Of a stretch of 64,000 bases of DNA, positions 21,245 through 34,439 are shown in pieces. Location of the stretch: NCBI GenBank assembly GCA_034440575.1, contig JAOTOL010001552.1, positions 901,001 to 965,000 on the forward strand, written 5' to 3'. Each line of letters opens with the position of its first letter. The stretch's first letter is position 1. The notes beneath the pieces are model-generated. The model had not been told where the DNA came from and did no database searches. It was given only the letters and a program-made list of their open reading frames with translations. A program made the position numbers and the translations under genes. Source of the DNA: Imbricaverruca yamaguchii (lineage: Eukaryota > Arthropoda > Thecostraca > Neoverrucidae).

Positions 21245-22230
21245 GTTCATTTTATTTTAAAAAATTGCATTTACACCAGCATTTTTTAGTGGCTACTAAT
21301 AGCTTGCACCAACAACTACAATGAGGTAATCTTGCACAACAGCATTTTGGTGTCCAGAATATGGCACACCACTACAAACATGATGATCCCTTTTAAAGTT
21401 TCTCTTGCAAGTGTCTAGAGGATTTTCATTGAAAGGAATTGTTTGAATATGGATAGATTATTCATTGTTGTGTTCAGTACACACAGTACAATTACTGGTT
21501 CAGCTGTACAGAAGTGGCAGTAGAGCTATTTGTTACATAATACCTCAAGTGTTCAGAACCCCCTCTTCTAGGTATGTACCTACTGCCAAGTCATGATGAC
21601 TTGCAAGGAAACGAAGCAAATGTGCAATGCTAAATCACACATTGCTTATAAGACTGGATAATTGACCCTAAACCCTAGATAGATTAAAAAAATGATAGAT
21701 AAAAATGACCCTAGATGTCGACACGCCCCTAAACTCCAATCCACCACCACCACCAGAACAATTTTAAAGTTAAAAACACCAACATAACCTAGCCTGACCT
21801 GTTTTTTAAGACTAAAATTATTATGTCTGAATGATACCTTGAAAAGGTGGTACATCTGTAGTTACTGGTAACTTCTGATTTCTTGAAATTTATTTTTATG
21901 ATGCAGTGTTTATGAATGTGGTACAGAGGTTGCTATTTAGGCTTCAAAGTACAGTAATTATAAGACATGTGTATCGAGACCTATCTAAATATGTTTTGAT
22001 ACATAGGTGCAAAGTAGCTGATTTTGTCAGATATATTTCGTTGTTTTCTAATGTGGTTTGAATTAATTTGATGCTTTTATTTTCAAATTGTAACTACATT
22101 TTGGGACATAATTGCTTCAGGTTCATGTATGTATAGTTGTGTCTATACATGTGTTATAATTGCATCAAGAATTAATTTACCTCAGGACAAAAATTGTGGT
22201 GGGCTAGGTCATGATTAATATATGTTTAGT
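21245..22230. other. AT-rich sequence with a third copy of a THAP-intron repeat
   Basis: About 21280-21560 resembles the reverse complement of 36310-36560 (GGCACACCACT, GCTACTAATA motifs). Otherwise nothing recognisable. Confidence 0.45.
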
Positions 22231-22239
22231 AGCCTAGCA

Positions 22240-22765
22240 CGTATCTAGGTACGCATGGCGGATATGAATACGCAAATATGCGTATGCAAATGTGCATAAG
22301 CGCAGATGTATGTACGGCAATTGTACGTAAGCACAAATGTACGCATGACAAATGTACGTGAGCGTAAATGCTCTGGAAAATGTAGGTATGTGGAAGTGTA
22401 CGTAAGCGCAAATGTACGTATTCACAAAGGTACGTATGCGCAAATGTACGTAAGCGCAAAAGTCTGATTTGCGCAAATGTATATGAGCGCAAAAGTGCGA
22501 AAGTACAAAATTTCATGTGCACAAATGTATGTAAGTAAAAATGTACGTTTTGTGCAAATGCACGTAAGCGTAATTTTACCTAAGCACAAACGTACGTTGG
22601 CGCCAAAGTATGTAAGCGCAAATGTATGCATGGACAAACGTACATATGCATCAGTACGTAAACGTAAAAGATGCAACAGCAAATGTACGTACATTTGAGC
22701 ATACGTGTCTATGCGTTTAAACACATTGCTTAGTTGCATATACTGTATGTACATTTGATATTACG
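22240..22765. repeat. GTACGTAAGCGCAAAT satellite, single-orientation arm
   Basis: A degenerate ~18-bp repeat of AAATGTACGTAAGCGC type in one orientation only. The same sequence makes up both arms of the foldback element at 31548-32938. Confidence 0.85.
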
Positions 22766-23668
22766 TATATTTACCATGAGTGCATTTGTGATATGTACTT
22801 TAGTGCTCAGGCATACAAAGTCGTGCTCATATCATAAAACCCACAATTCTTCCAACTATTTCACATCGGGAGTACTATTGGGGTGAGGGGAGGGTCAGAA
22901 TACATGAAGGGAAATGATCTGGTCCAATGGATTTGGGGCACACTCCATATGGCCCATTTTGATAGTTTTATTTATGGGGGAACAAAGCCAACATTGTGGC
23001 AATTGTAAGTCATTATATAACTAATTTCCCCAACAACATATAACACTACGTACCTGGTGGTCACGCATAATGACCACATCCAACACATACAAAATGCCAA
23101 TGGGATGAATGTGGGCAATTTGAGAGAATGGAATAAAAAATATATTAAGATAAAAACGAACATCAGATGCAAGGGAAAAATGAGAGAATTGATCACCAGA
23201 CAATGTCAGACCTAGCCCATGACTATGAAGGTCGGTTGTAAAGCGTTTAGATGGGATCATGTAATGCACAGTGACAAGTTGGTGATGCTATATGACCTAC
23301 CAGCTGAATGTGTCGTAAAAGAACCCAAGGTTATTCTTCTGTGCCCATGACTGTTGGTCCAGTCTCAGGCTGTTGCTGATGCCTTGGCTTTACAGAGGTT
23401 GATCCATACATTTGTGTGAGGGTAGGGTGCCTTTTGGTATCTTTAGGCTGAAATCAGTTGACTGGGGAGGGGTGCACTGAAGCCTTCTAGAGAAGTGCCG
23501 ATGCTCATGAAAATGGCACCACCTGTCCATGGGTTTGCTTAATCCATCCTTTTTAACTACAGTGATGCACTGTGATTCGTCTCTGTGTATGCAAGCAAAA
23601 TTCCAAAATGCATACATATGTGCATACCCGCATATATACATGCATAAATACATGCATGCATGTGTATA
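22766..23668. other. Unassigned AT-rich sequence
   Basis: No coding, RNA or clear repeat feature. Confidence 0.4.
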
Positions 23669-24117
23669 CCCATAGGTATGAAGTAGACAGGTGACCTTAG
23701 TTGATATCATATGGCATTTAAGTTATGCTAAGACACACAAAGACGAGTCACAGAGCAACACTGTGGTCTCTGAGGATGATCTAAGTGAAGCAGAATAGTT
23801 TGTGCATTAAAAGAAGTAGGCAAACACACAAATAAGCTCCTAAATTACATACACATGCACACTCACACATGCTTATATATATACATATGCATGCTTATAT
23901 ATATGTATGTATATGTGTGTATGCATGTGTGTGCATGTGTATGTGATTTACGGCTTATTGTTTATTCGCCTATTTTTTTAAATCCACAAACTATTCTTCA
24001 CTTAGATCACCCTCAGAGACCAGTGTTTCCATGTGATTCGTCTCTGTGTGTCTTAGCATAATCCGAAATGCTGTATGGTGTCAACTAAGGTCACCTGTCT
24101 TCTGCATACTCATGGGC
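23669..24117. mobile_element. MITE-like element with ~130-160-bp terminal inverted repeats
   Basis: The left arm (AGACAGGTGACCTTAGTTGA, CTAAGACACACAAAGACGAG) is mirrored by the right arm (CTCGTCTCTGTGTGTCTTAG-like, TCAACTAAGGTCACCTGTCT). The centre is CA/TA low-complexity sequence. There is no ORF. The class of transposase that would move it is unknown. Confidence 0.78.
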
Positions 24118-24164
24118 AGGATAATTATAGTGTTTCATACGTTCATCTCCCTTTCCTAAAAGAA

Positions 24165-25542
24165 GTTTTTCTTCCGACTTTCGGCAAGCGATGCAATCAG
24201 CATCCGTGCTGTGCTATCCAAAGGGGGATGCAGTTAACATTGAAGAATGTTGATGTCCATATGTTCGATATTATGTCCATATCCGCTATCCTATTGTATA
24301 TTTATTTTCACAATCCCTCGTGTCAAACTGAATAATGCTGCGTATTGTGTCTTCTTGACATTGTGACATAACTTATACAGCTGAACCGTGCCCGGCAGGT
24401 GTGCAGCCCGTATGCGCTATACGGTGTCCGCGACTGCTGTCACGCGGTATGCGGCTGCAGGATCATTGGCACAATCATATGATGCCAGCTTCAGTGAACG
24501 CATGTCATACAGTCATATTGGCAGTGAGAGGAAATAACGTGGCTGCACCAGCAATGCGCTGACATCCTACAAGCGAATCGTCACAGGGCGTACGCTTAAC
24601 GTTCGCACGGTCAGTTACCCAACATGATGCGGATGCATCGTCACTGATGGTGTGTCAAAAGGTCGGCAGTGCCAAGAAGCGTCTTCTGACGCGGCGTCGA
24701 TGAGAGCGAGCCCTGGGACTGAATCGATTGGATCACACGTCGCACGGCTGATGTCTCCGTGATCGCACGCCACCTGACGGAAGCGTTGTGGAACACCATC
24801 GCAATGCCAGTGGCAGGAGCCATCGTTGTACGGTTGCAACATTAGTGAGCGAACGAGGACGCTGTACCCGCAGCGTCAGTAGATGTATAAACCGTAGCGT
24901 CAGAATCCGTCGTCAAGTACTCGAAGCGTTATTGAGTGCAAGTCACAGTGGTGGTGGCATCAGGGAGATGCGCTGTAAGGTCCTAGCATTGTGGAACATG
25001 ACCATGTGGCTGATAGCGATCGACCCGTCATGTCGCAACAAACACGGTGAACATGATCGCACGTGCTGAGCTAGGGTTACCTGTGGCGTGAAATACAGTA
25101 GTATTTTCGTCTACCACAGATCACACCCATTGCGAAATGAAATGGTTACCTTGGCAATGTATTTGATTTGATTCGTTCGTGATGTGCCGTACCTGTGGAC
25201 AATTTATTCCGGCTTTCGGCAGCGATACAATCAGCATCCATGTTGTGCTATCCAGAGAGTGATCTAGTTGATATGGAACAATGTTGGTGTCCATATGCTC
25301 GATATTATGTCCATATCCGCTGTTCCATTATATATTTATTTCCACCACCCATCGTGTCAAGCTGAATAATACTGTGTCTTGTGTCTTTTCTTGACCTTGT
25401 GACCTAGCTTATACAGCTGAACAGTGCCCGGCAGGTGTGCAGCTCGTGCGCACTATGCGGTGTCCGCGTCTGCCGTCACACGGCATGCGACTGCAGAAAC
25501 ATTTGGCACAGTCATATGATGCCAGCTTCGGTGATCACATGG

Positions 25543-25545
<3 letters not shown>
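24165..25545. repeat. Direct repeat pair of about 350 bp
   Basis: 24170-24515 and 25200-25540 share TTCGGCA-GCGAT, TCGATATTATGTCCATATCC, TATACAGCTGAAC and GTGCCCGGCAGGTGTGCAGC. The second copy runs straight into a TA microsatellite. The 0.7 kb between them has no recognised gene. Confidence 0.82.

Positions 25546-25600
<55 letters not shown>
25545..25600. repeat. TA microsatellite
   Basis: Uninterrupted TA dinucleotides at the end of the second 350-bp copy. Confidence 0.95.
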
Positions 25601-25604
<4 letters not shown>

Positions 25605-25607
<3 letters not shown>

Positions 25608-28320
25608 TAGTTATGATGGAATGTTGTCGTAGCCGTGAAAGGACTAGAGCATTTCGCCGTATTTGTGCGTATAACGTGAGCTGCAGCAACTCCGCGAAGC
25701 TTTAACACCAAGGGGGACATGTACCGAATATTAGTGTGTTGCACTTCACGATACCCTGTTGTTCACACCAACCTGTGATGTTTCGGGTTGCTATCGTATA
25801 TCCATGTGTCAGGCTAATAAAGCTGGATATCTACACAAACAAAACAATCCGTGACCTTCACCCAGGTATGTCGTTTTATGAAAATGATTGGGGTGGCTCA
25901 AGTGTCCGAAGATATGGACGGTGTCCTCGCAAACACACTGAGCACATAAGCACGTAAAATGCTATTGCGTGTTGATTATAAGCCGCATTATTTGACTAAG
26001 ACATATCGAATGCAATATATGAAGTGCATCGCGGTATGAAAAGACGCAGACATGTTCTTTATTTCGCATTTCTCAGAAGGTTTTGAATGCACATCCGATA
26101 CGCGGAACTTCTCGGTTGACATTCTACCACACCATTCATCACTAAATCCAACGGCAGAGCAATCGTGATGGGGCCCCTAAACCGACATGAGAGGCCTCGG
26201 ACCAATGTGAGAATCCCTGGACTGACATGTGGGGCCACATCTCCACATGGTGGCCGATGTGACGAATTATAAATCACCGGAGAGGAAACGAGATGAACTC
26301 TCAGGCGGTGTAATGTTTTCGGAGATGCGCTCCAAACTACCTTGATAAATGTCACAAAGACTAATACCTGCTATGGTGCTCTGCCGTCAGAAATTACACG
26401 CAGTTTTCGGAGCGCAACCCATCCTTGTGAGACCATATTTTAATTATAGGAACACTTCCACCTACAGACGGTGCACACAAATTATGGGTGCCAACCTCTT
26501 ACCAAATCTTAGATCCGCCGCTGCCCATGTTATATTGATCTTCGATTATTGCGCGTGTATCATCATACAAAAAAGTATATCGCAAACGGATAGGGGGAAA
26601 CCCTCAACATGCGTCATAAATAAGCCGTATTGCAATAAACAATAATCGTGGCAGCATCCAAGGGCTTCGACCTACACCTTCTATGTAGCCTTAAACTAAT
26701 TATGGTCGATTCCTCGCCCCGAAAGCCAGGTAAAGTGTGCTTCACAGGACTCCCGGGCGAAAATAGGTGTCCGGAATCTATCGAACATCCGATAGAGTCC
26801 TTATCCACGCGTTCGGAGAGCGTCAACCATGTTTTGTCCGTGCGTCGGGTTAAGTGTTGGTGTGTCAAATTCGCGGAAAATATATACATATACACTATGT
26901 GACTACGGCGCGGGACAAAGACGATTTTCTACCTTGACTGCTATAATATCCCTGTAACCTCAACGCTTATCGATTACCGGGGGGCGCTTCCTCGAACCAT
27001 GCACCTAATTGAAGTGATAAGCGCAATGATAGCATCGATCTACCAAGTAACTTAGAATATTGAATAATTAAATATTATAATATTCTGTCCGTCCGGGAGA
27101 ATATTTGCTTTACCCTTTGGGATAATAAATATATATGGTGTCAGAAGGATTCTTGGTCATCCGGACAGCTCCGAACGGCTAACAGGAAGCAAACTTTCGG
27201 GCGGGATATGGGTGTCACTTTGTGATATTAGCTAAGGGGCCAATTTACCTTTCATATAGCATGTGTCTCCGGATAGGCTAAAAAAATCGTTGAGCGCATA
27301 TTCCGAGCTTTCTTAATTTTCGGCTCTACAGGCCCCATAGTTAAGAATATGTCTGATTGGGAGAGGGGGAAATCAATCATTGGGGAGGGCAAGCTAATGA
27401 TTGGATGGGGGATCAGTGCCCATCGTATGTAAAGTGACACCTTTGGGACAGGGCATAGATTCTTGAAAATGAATTGCCTTCCGGGCAGCATGAAACGTAA
27501 ACAGAAAAACGAGCGAGTAGACTCCTGCAGGTCCCAGCAGTGGTACTGTCGTTTACCCAGTGCTACCGCCGAGTCTGTGTCTAGTGGAAACGTCCCGAAA
27601 ATATGTTGATAAAATACGTGAGCAAATAAGGCGCTCGTGTGGCCTCACGGTACTATAATTCAATCGGGCATCGTCGGGAAAATCGTGGGATGAAGTCATA
27701 AAGTGTTGAGGCCAAGTGAGATCAACAGGGGCGTATCTGGGTTAAGCCTATATATACAAGATTATGTGAAACAGGAAAAACGTACACCGAAAAAACACCC
27801 AATCAAGATTACATCGCGAGTTCCACAGGAACTATCTACCCGAGTACATCCACACCACATCCCCCGATATCGCGCAACACGAGTGGTCTAGTAACACAAG
27901 GGCGAGTCACACGTAATACCCGCATGGATGAGTCTTAGAGCAGCGGATGCGACCCAGGTTCTGTCAGGGTTCCAGGCCTCAACTGTTGTTGGCAGAGGCG
28001 GGTCTATTAATGTTGATCGTGGCAGGGCATCCCACCAGGCGTGAAGAAAGAAAGTGCATGCACTGAACACTTCTGGGATCAGGACACATCACACCGCAAT
28101 GACGGCACAATAAAGGAGATCTTGGAATAGTGATCGGCAGGTGGAGAGGAATTGTCTGCGGAAAAGAAAGCCTTTTCTCCTCTTGGAGAGCGCCAACGGT
28201 TGAAGAAGTCGTTGACGTACAGATTCACATTAGTTTTATCGCCGTAAGTTATATATATACCGTCAATGCAAGACGAAGTTTTGACTGAATAACTCAGCTT
28301 GGGTGCGAATTATCAATTCT
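25605..28320. other. Unassigned intergenic or intronic sequence
   Basis: 2.7 kb with only short chance ORFs; no protein similarity, RNA gene or tandem repeat was recognised. It could contain the missing first SNX13 exon, but none is visible. Confidence 0.4.
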
Positions 28321-28329
28321 GTTCGAAGC

Positions 28330-28740
28330 GCCCTAAAGCCCAAATAACTAACTAACACGGCTGCTTATGAACGTCCCTCTTAGCGTGTAGGGTCATGCTG
28401 GTTAGCGCGTCAAAGGCCACCTGCGTGCCAATTTTGAAGGAAATCTGGGTAGTCTGACCCTGTCATCTGACTTTGAATGACTCATGTGTTTAGGAACTCT
28501 TTGGTTCCATGCTCATGCGATCAGCACATCAAGATCTGCCTGTGTGTTTTAAGGAAATATGAGCACTCCGATTTCCGTGACCCTGGCCTTTGGCGTCTGT
28601 TAACGGCTATTTATGAGCACTCTTCTTAGTCTTTATGTGCATTATGTGCCTTTATCAGGATATGGAGGAGTATCTGCATGCCAATTTTAACGAAATCTGA
28701 GTAGTCCGACGACGGTGACACTTGTACTTTAACCCAGCAT
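28330..28740. repeat. Degenerate ~130-bp repeat, block 1
   Basis: Units carry GCTTATGAACGTCCCTCTTAG, CATGCTGGTTAGCGC and CAATTTTGAAGGAAATCTG-like strings, then AGTCCGAC and GACCTTTGA. The same string occurs in blocks at 30850-31545 and 32940-34310. Confidence 0.72.
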
Positions 28741-28975
28741 ATCTTCGCTGCGTATTGTAGTACGATTATATATAGTGTTCATCATGATTAGAGTATCATG
28801 CTCTATGATCCACGCGCAATACTCAAAATGCAACATAACCTTACTTCCAGATTTTTTTCGTTTGCATCGCTGTCCATCATATCTGCACCGAGAATGTATG
28901 AAGAAATCCCGACTCAAATAGCCCAGCTATTTATGAACGCCCCTCTTAACTGGTACTTAGATGATGACCAGGACG

Positions 28976-28977
<2 letters not shown>

Positions 28978-29046
<69 letters not shown>

Positions 29047-29052
29047 TATAGA

Positions 29053-29138
<86 letters not shown>

Positions 29139-29144
29139 AGATAT

Positions 29145-29199
<55 letters not shown>

Positions 29200-29200
29200 T
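28978..29200. repeat. Long TA microsatellite
   Basis: About 220 bp of TA with a few GTATATACA interruptions. It opens long Tyr-Ile frames on both strands that are not genes. Confidence 0.97.
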
Positions 29201-29829
29201 TATCATTTGTTATTATATTGTTATTACAGGACACTGACACTGAGGTTGGACTACTCACATATCCATCAAAATTGCACACGGGTAGGCCACGTACTAATGT
29301 CTCACGGCCACATGCGACCGCATACGGCTTCTTTCCGAATTAGCTCGGTTTATTACTGGGACCCTGTCTGGGTGTTGGAATTTATGACTCTATGACTAAT
29401 TTTAATGTCATTATGTAACCGTATTAGATGGTAGAACGAACTTCTAGCGATCTGTCACACGCTTATATCAGGCCACCACAAGCTATACACGGCATTTGAG
29501 AAAGTTAAAAGGCCCCTCTCGGCTTTGGATGTCGGACCAATAGTCGCCGTCTTACTTCATCACCTGTCTGATTTAGTTAAGGTTTAACTTCACCTCGGTT
29601 TTTAGCCATCAATCTGATGCCAATGCCAAAATGGCATCAATCTGATTTTTATTAGCATGAAGAGGGGGCAGAAGATAGTAAATTGCATGAAGGATATTAT
29701 CCGATAATGCAAGACATTGCATAGCAGAAGATATGACACTGGACGCCTTTGCTGTTGCTAACAGCGTTGATGCCATTGACGCATATGTCTGCCTTTGCTA
29801 GAGGTACCTCCCACGGATAGCTTATACAT

Positions 29830-29905
<76 letters not shown>

Positions 29906-30590
29906 TGTGGATATATATGTATATACATATTCCTAGTAAACATGCCGACAGCGGCTCGCTGTCAGCTGGTGAGTGGAATGCTCGCCAATTTCGACATGCA
30001 GCCGACACCTAGCTGACATCCAGCCGACGGCAGACTGGTCCAGTCGGGCGGCACGCCGCGGGCCATGGTAGCATTGATACGGCAGACCCGTGATGGCACC
30101 GTCTGACGAATTATCCCACCAGAGTCAGATGTTGCCTGGTACAGAAACTGTGAAACTGCCGGAAGATGACATATTTTCCCGAAGTTTTCCAACATCCCAG
30201 GAGGATTCGGGCCTCGGAACTCAGTGGCGGCGAAGCCTATGCACAACCGCAATAACTATAGGTATTACAGACAAGGACATTGATGCCACTCCTATGTTCT
30301 TCCGGAGACCAATGGAAAGTCATATGCATTCGTGGTATTCTGTTACTAAAATGTACTCTGGAGTAACTGCCCGCATCCGTTAATCCAATCACTGCCCACC
30401 TCTCGCTGCGCGAATTATACAGGCCGTCATGCGAGCCGGTTGACATTTGAATTGGTTACTTGGCGCGCAATGTAACGGCTTGCGCGTCAACGACTTGACC
30501 GACGTACTAGCGGCCCACGTACTGTTTTGACTCACAAATGAATTTTCGCCGATAAGCACAGCAATGCTGTTGTCCAGAGAGCTGATTTCA

Positions 30591-30592
<2 letters not shown>
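29201..30592. repeat. Unassigned sequence with TA/TG microsatellite at 29832-29904
   Basis: TA repeats pass directly into GT repeats. The rest of the interval has no recognised feature. Confidence 0.8.
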
Positions 30593-30681
<89 letters not shown>

Positions 30682-30682
30682 G

Positions 30683-30724
<42 letters not shown>

Positions 30725-30762
30725 TAGACAGACAGCCAGACAGACAGACAGATCGCAAAAAA
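30593..30762. repeat. GA microsatellite followed by GACA repeat
   Basis: About 42 GA units, then roughly 20 GACA/CAGA tetramers, a compound purine-rich microsatellite that could adopt H-DNA. Confidence 0.97.
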
Positions 30763-30849
30763 CAATGGCATCATATATTCAATTAAAAAGGGAATATGCC
30801 ACCCGTTCCCCAATTGGGCAGTAACTCTTCACGTTACGTTCCTAAAACT

Positions 30850-31545
30850 TGGACCCGAATGGAATGAACGTTTATTTTGCATGCTTTGGCACGGGTCAAT
30901 CCATTCTATAACTTTCGATTTCTGCCCTTCTGCAAGGGGTGCTTCCCGAGAACCAATTTTGAAAGAAATCGGAGGCGTCCAACCTCGATGACATTTTACT
31001 TTTGACCCTAAATATATCTGTGGTGTTGTGTAATACGTCTTCTTGTGTTTGCTCATGTTAATCAGGATGCCGAGCTCTACCAGTATGCTGGCTTTCATGA
31101 TGTTCCACTGGGAAGCATCAAGTATTGATTTAGCTTGACGTGCAGTTTGCCATTGGTGTTTTGTTTTTAATCGCTGCATGAACACACCGGGAAATATTTT
31201 GGCCCAATAATCCAGCTGTTCATGAAGGCCTTTGTCAGCCTTCATGCTCAGGACCGTCAGCGCATCTTGGACTATATGTGTGGCAATCTTGAAACGATTA
31301 TGAGAGATCGACCTTAATGATCCCGACTTCGACCTTGAGTATTTCAGCTGTTTACGAACGCCCCTCTTAGCCTGTATACTCATGATGATCAGTGCATCAA
31401 GTACTACCCGTGCAGCAATTTTGAAGGAAATCTAGACGAGGCCGGTCTCGATGGCCCTTGGTCCTTGGCTCCGGAAATCTCCGTAGATTTTTGTGATAGG
31501 GCTTCTTAAATATGCTCATGATAATCAGTGCACCAAGCTCAACTG
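30850..31545. repeat. Degenerate ~130-bp repeat, block 2
   Basis: Same units as 28330-28740 (CAGCTGTTTACGAACGCCCC, GATGATCAGTGCATCAAG, CAATTTTGAAGGAAATCT). It continues at 32940 after interruption by the foldback element. Confidence 0.78.
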
Positions 31546-31547
31546 GT

Positions 31548-32938
31548 AGATTCTCGGACAAATGTACGCATGACGATACACCTAAGTAAATGTAAGTAAG
31601 CAAATGCACGTATGCATAAAGGTACGTATGACAAATGTACGCAAGATACGTCAGCGCCAACGTACGTACGCGCAAATGGACGTTCGTGTAACCGAGATAT
31701 ATCACTGCTGTTATTTTAATGTATGTACGTGATCCAAAAATACATCATCGCAGATATGCGTAAGTGCAAATGGACGTAAGCGCAAGCATAAGTATGCGTA
31801 AGTGTACGTAAACGCAAAAGTACGTTAGCATAAATGTATGTAAGCGCAAATGTACGTATGCGCAATTATATATCAGAGCAGATATACGAATGCGCAGAAG
31901 TACGTAATCGCAAATGTACGTACGCGTGTTTGCGAATATGCGTCAGCGCAAAAGTATGTCAGAGCAAATGCATACAGGCACATATGGACGTATGCGCAAT
32001 CTTACATGAGGCAGATGAACGTAAGTGCAGATGTTCGAAGGCGCAAAAATACTCATGAGAAATAGATGAATGGCAGATGTACACAAGAGCAATTATGCGC
32101 ATGGTAAAGGTCCATAAGTGAATATACGTAAGCGCAAATGTGCGAATGGCATACGTATCCAGCCAAACGTATGAAAACGTAAAGATACGTATGCGTAACT
32201 GTACGCGCATTGGCTTATACATACATTTATTTTACGTACATGTGCGTTTACATACTTGTACGTTTACCTACATTTGCTCTTATATGCCTTTATTCTTACA
32301 TACATTTGCACTTACGTACATTTGCGCATATGTACCTTTGCACATACGCTCCTTTACGCATAGGTGCTTTTGGAGATTATGTACATTTCGCTTACGTACA
32401 TTTAGACATGCGCATAATTGCACATGTCTGTATTTTCTCTTAGGTACATTTGTGCCTACGTACATCTGCGCATACATACATTTGTGCATGCGCACATTTG
32501 CGTATACGTACTTTTGCTCTGACGTGCCTTTGTTCATTCGTACTTCTGTGCGTACGTACATTTACGCATACGTACAGTTGCACATCCGTACATTTGCGCT
32601 TGCGTACATCTACGCATGCGTACATTTGTACATGCGTTCATTTGCGCATACGTACATTTGCCATCTGTACTTTTGCGCTTGCGTATAATTACGAACATGT
32701 TATGCATACGTATATTTGCGTCTCCGAACATTAGAGCATACACACTTTTGCACTTCCGTACATTTGCGTATACGTACATTTGCGCTTAACTACATTTGTC
32801 ATGCGTACATATGCGCTGACGAACGATTACCATACGTACATCTATGCCTACGTACATTTGCTTCGGTACATTTCAGTATGGACATCTGTCACGCATACAT
32901 TTGCTTTACGTACATTTGTCCGTTTACCCTACCAGTAT
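31548..32938. mobile_element. Foldback element, ~1.4 kb imperfect palindrome
   Basis: The left arm (to about 32215) is made of AAATGTACGTAAGCGC-type units; the right arm carries the same satellite inverted (CGTACATTTGCGCATACG). The ends mirror each other: CTGGTAG..CGGACAAATGTACG on the left and CGTACATTTGTCCG..CTACCAG on the right. It splits the ~130-bp repeat, whose sequence resumes at CAGTATGCTAG. This layout matches Foldback-type transposons; no transposase is present. Confidence 0.82.
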
Positions 32939-32939
32939 G

Positions 32940-34310
32940 CTAGTTTTCACGATGCTCCCCCTGTAAAAATGAAATTTCAATGTTGCTTGATGTGCATATT
33001 GATATTCGTTTTGTGCTATTAATCGCTACATATGCACACCCAGAAATGTTTGGACACAAATAATCCAGCCGTTTATGAACGACCATCTTGGCTTGCATGC
33101 TCATGAGGGTTAGTCCATCCTAGAATAAATGTGTGCCTATTTTGAATGAATTATAGGAAGTCCCACCCCAATGACCCCGCCCTCTGAGATTTTATGCTGA
33201 TGATGGTCAGTGCATCAATTACTCCGCGTGTACAAACTTTGAAGAAAATCTTAATAGTCCGACCTCATTGACCCTGACCCTTGACACCGAATAGCTCAAC
33301 TGTTTAGCAACGCCGCTTTATCATTCATGCCCATGGTCGTCAGTTAGTCCTTGACTACATGTGTGCCATTAACAATATATATCAATGGTCCGACCACAAT
33401 GATCTCGACCTTTGATCTTGAATAACTCAGCTGTTTATGAACGGCCCTCTTAGCCTTTGTGTTCATGATGATCCGTGCATCAATTATGACTATTCCACCA
33501 ATTTTTAACGGAATCTGAAGAATCCAACCTCAATAACTCTAACCTTTGACATTACATATATCAGCTGATCGTGAATGCTCCTCTTAGCTTGTATGCTCAT
33601 GTAATTAGTGTATTGAGTACTACCCATCTGCTAATTTCGAAGGAAATCTCGATGACCTTTGACCTTTGACCATGAATATCCCAGTGATGTTTTGCAATGC
33701 GGCTTCTTCTTGGGGACGAGTGGCCTAGGGGTAAGTTACTCGTCTCACAATCGAAAGGTTGTGGGTTCGAGTCTCACCTGTCACTACTCTTCGCCCGCGA
33801 CCAATCGGCGTGAGAGATTGGCGACGCTACATGACTCAACGGTCGATGTGTCGTAAAACCTATAACCAACCAGCAATGCGGCTTCTTGATTGTGCTCACG
33901 ATAATCAGTGTACCGAGGCCCACCAGCATGCTCGTTTCCACGATGTTCCACATGTAGGGATCGAATATCAATCTAACTTGACGTGCAAGTTAAAAAAGAA
34001 AAGCTTTGTGCTTTGAATCGCTGCCTTGGTCCAGGATAATTTTTCCAGGAGAGGTTTTGATACACATAATTTTGCTTTCATGAACGTCCCTTCAGGTTTT
34101 ATGCTCATGGTCATCAATGCATTCAAGAGTACATTTGTGCCCATTTTGAAGGAATTATGAGGAGTTCACGACCTGAATGACCCAGACGTTTTACCTGGAA
34201 TATCTCAGCTGTTTAAGGGCGCCCTGCTTAGCTTTTATAGTCATAATGATCAGTTCATCCAGTACTGCATGTGTACCAATTTTGAAGGAATTCTGAAGAG
34301 TCTGCATTTC
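32940..34310. repeat. Degenerate ~130-bp repeat, block 3
   Basis: About ten diverged units with CAGCTGTTTATGAACG, CTCTTAGC, GCTCATGATGATCAGTGCAT and CAATTTTGAAGG, interrupted by a SINE at 33694-33887. Confidence 0.78.
33694..33887 (+). mobile_element. tRNA-derived SINE family A, full-length, 15-bp target-site duplication
   Basis: GCAATGCGGCTTCTT flanks the element at 33694-33708 and 33873-33887. The 164-bp body has a tRNA-like head with A box TGGCCTAGGGG and B box GGTTCGAGTCT, a body with CCGCGACCAATCGGCGTGAG and GGCGACGCTACATGACTCAA, and a tail ending ATAACCAACCA. This gives the reference structure for family A. Confidence 0.93.
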
Positions 34311-34439
34311 TTAGATATTCGGCGAATTTGCGAAATGAATATGAATATGAATATGTCGTCACTTTGACGAATTTACGGCAGGCTGGAACTAAACCAGCGG
34401 CATTCCTTTGTTTGGGGACACTTGGTTTTTCTAGACACA

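Noticed and set aside
28798..29343. Tyr-Ile repeat proteins on both strands
   Set aside because: Translation of a TA microsatellite.
32140..32688. 182-codon Cys/Tyr-rich frame in the foldback arm
   Set aside because: Arises from the GTACATTTGCGC satellite, and antisense frames are equally open.
33709..33790. Functional tRNA gene
   Set aside because: A and B boxes are present but the cloverleaf is imperfect and the sequence continues into a SINE body flanked by target-site duplications.
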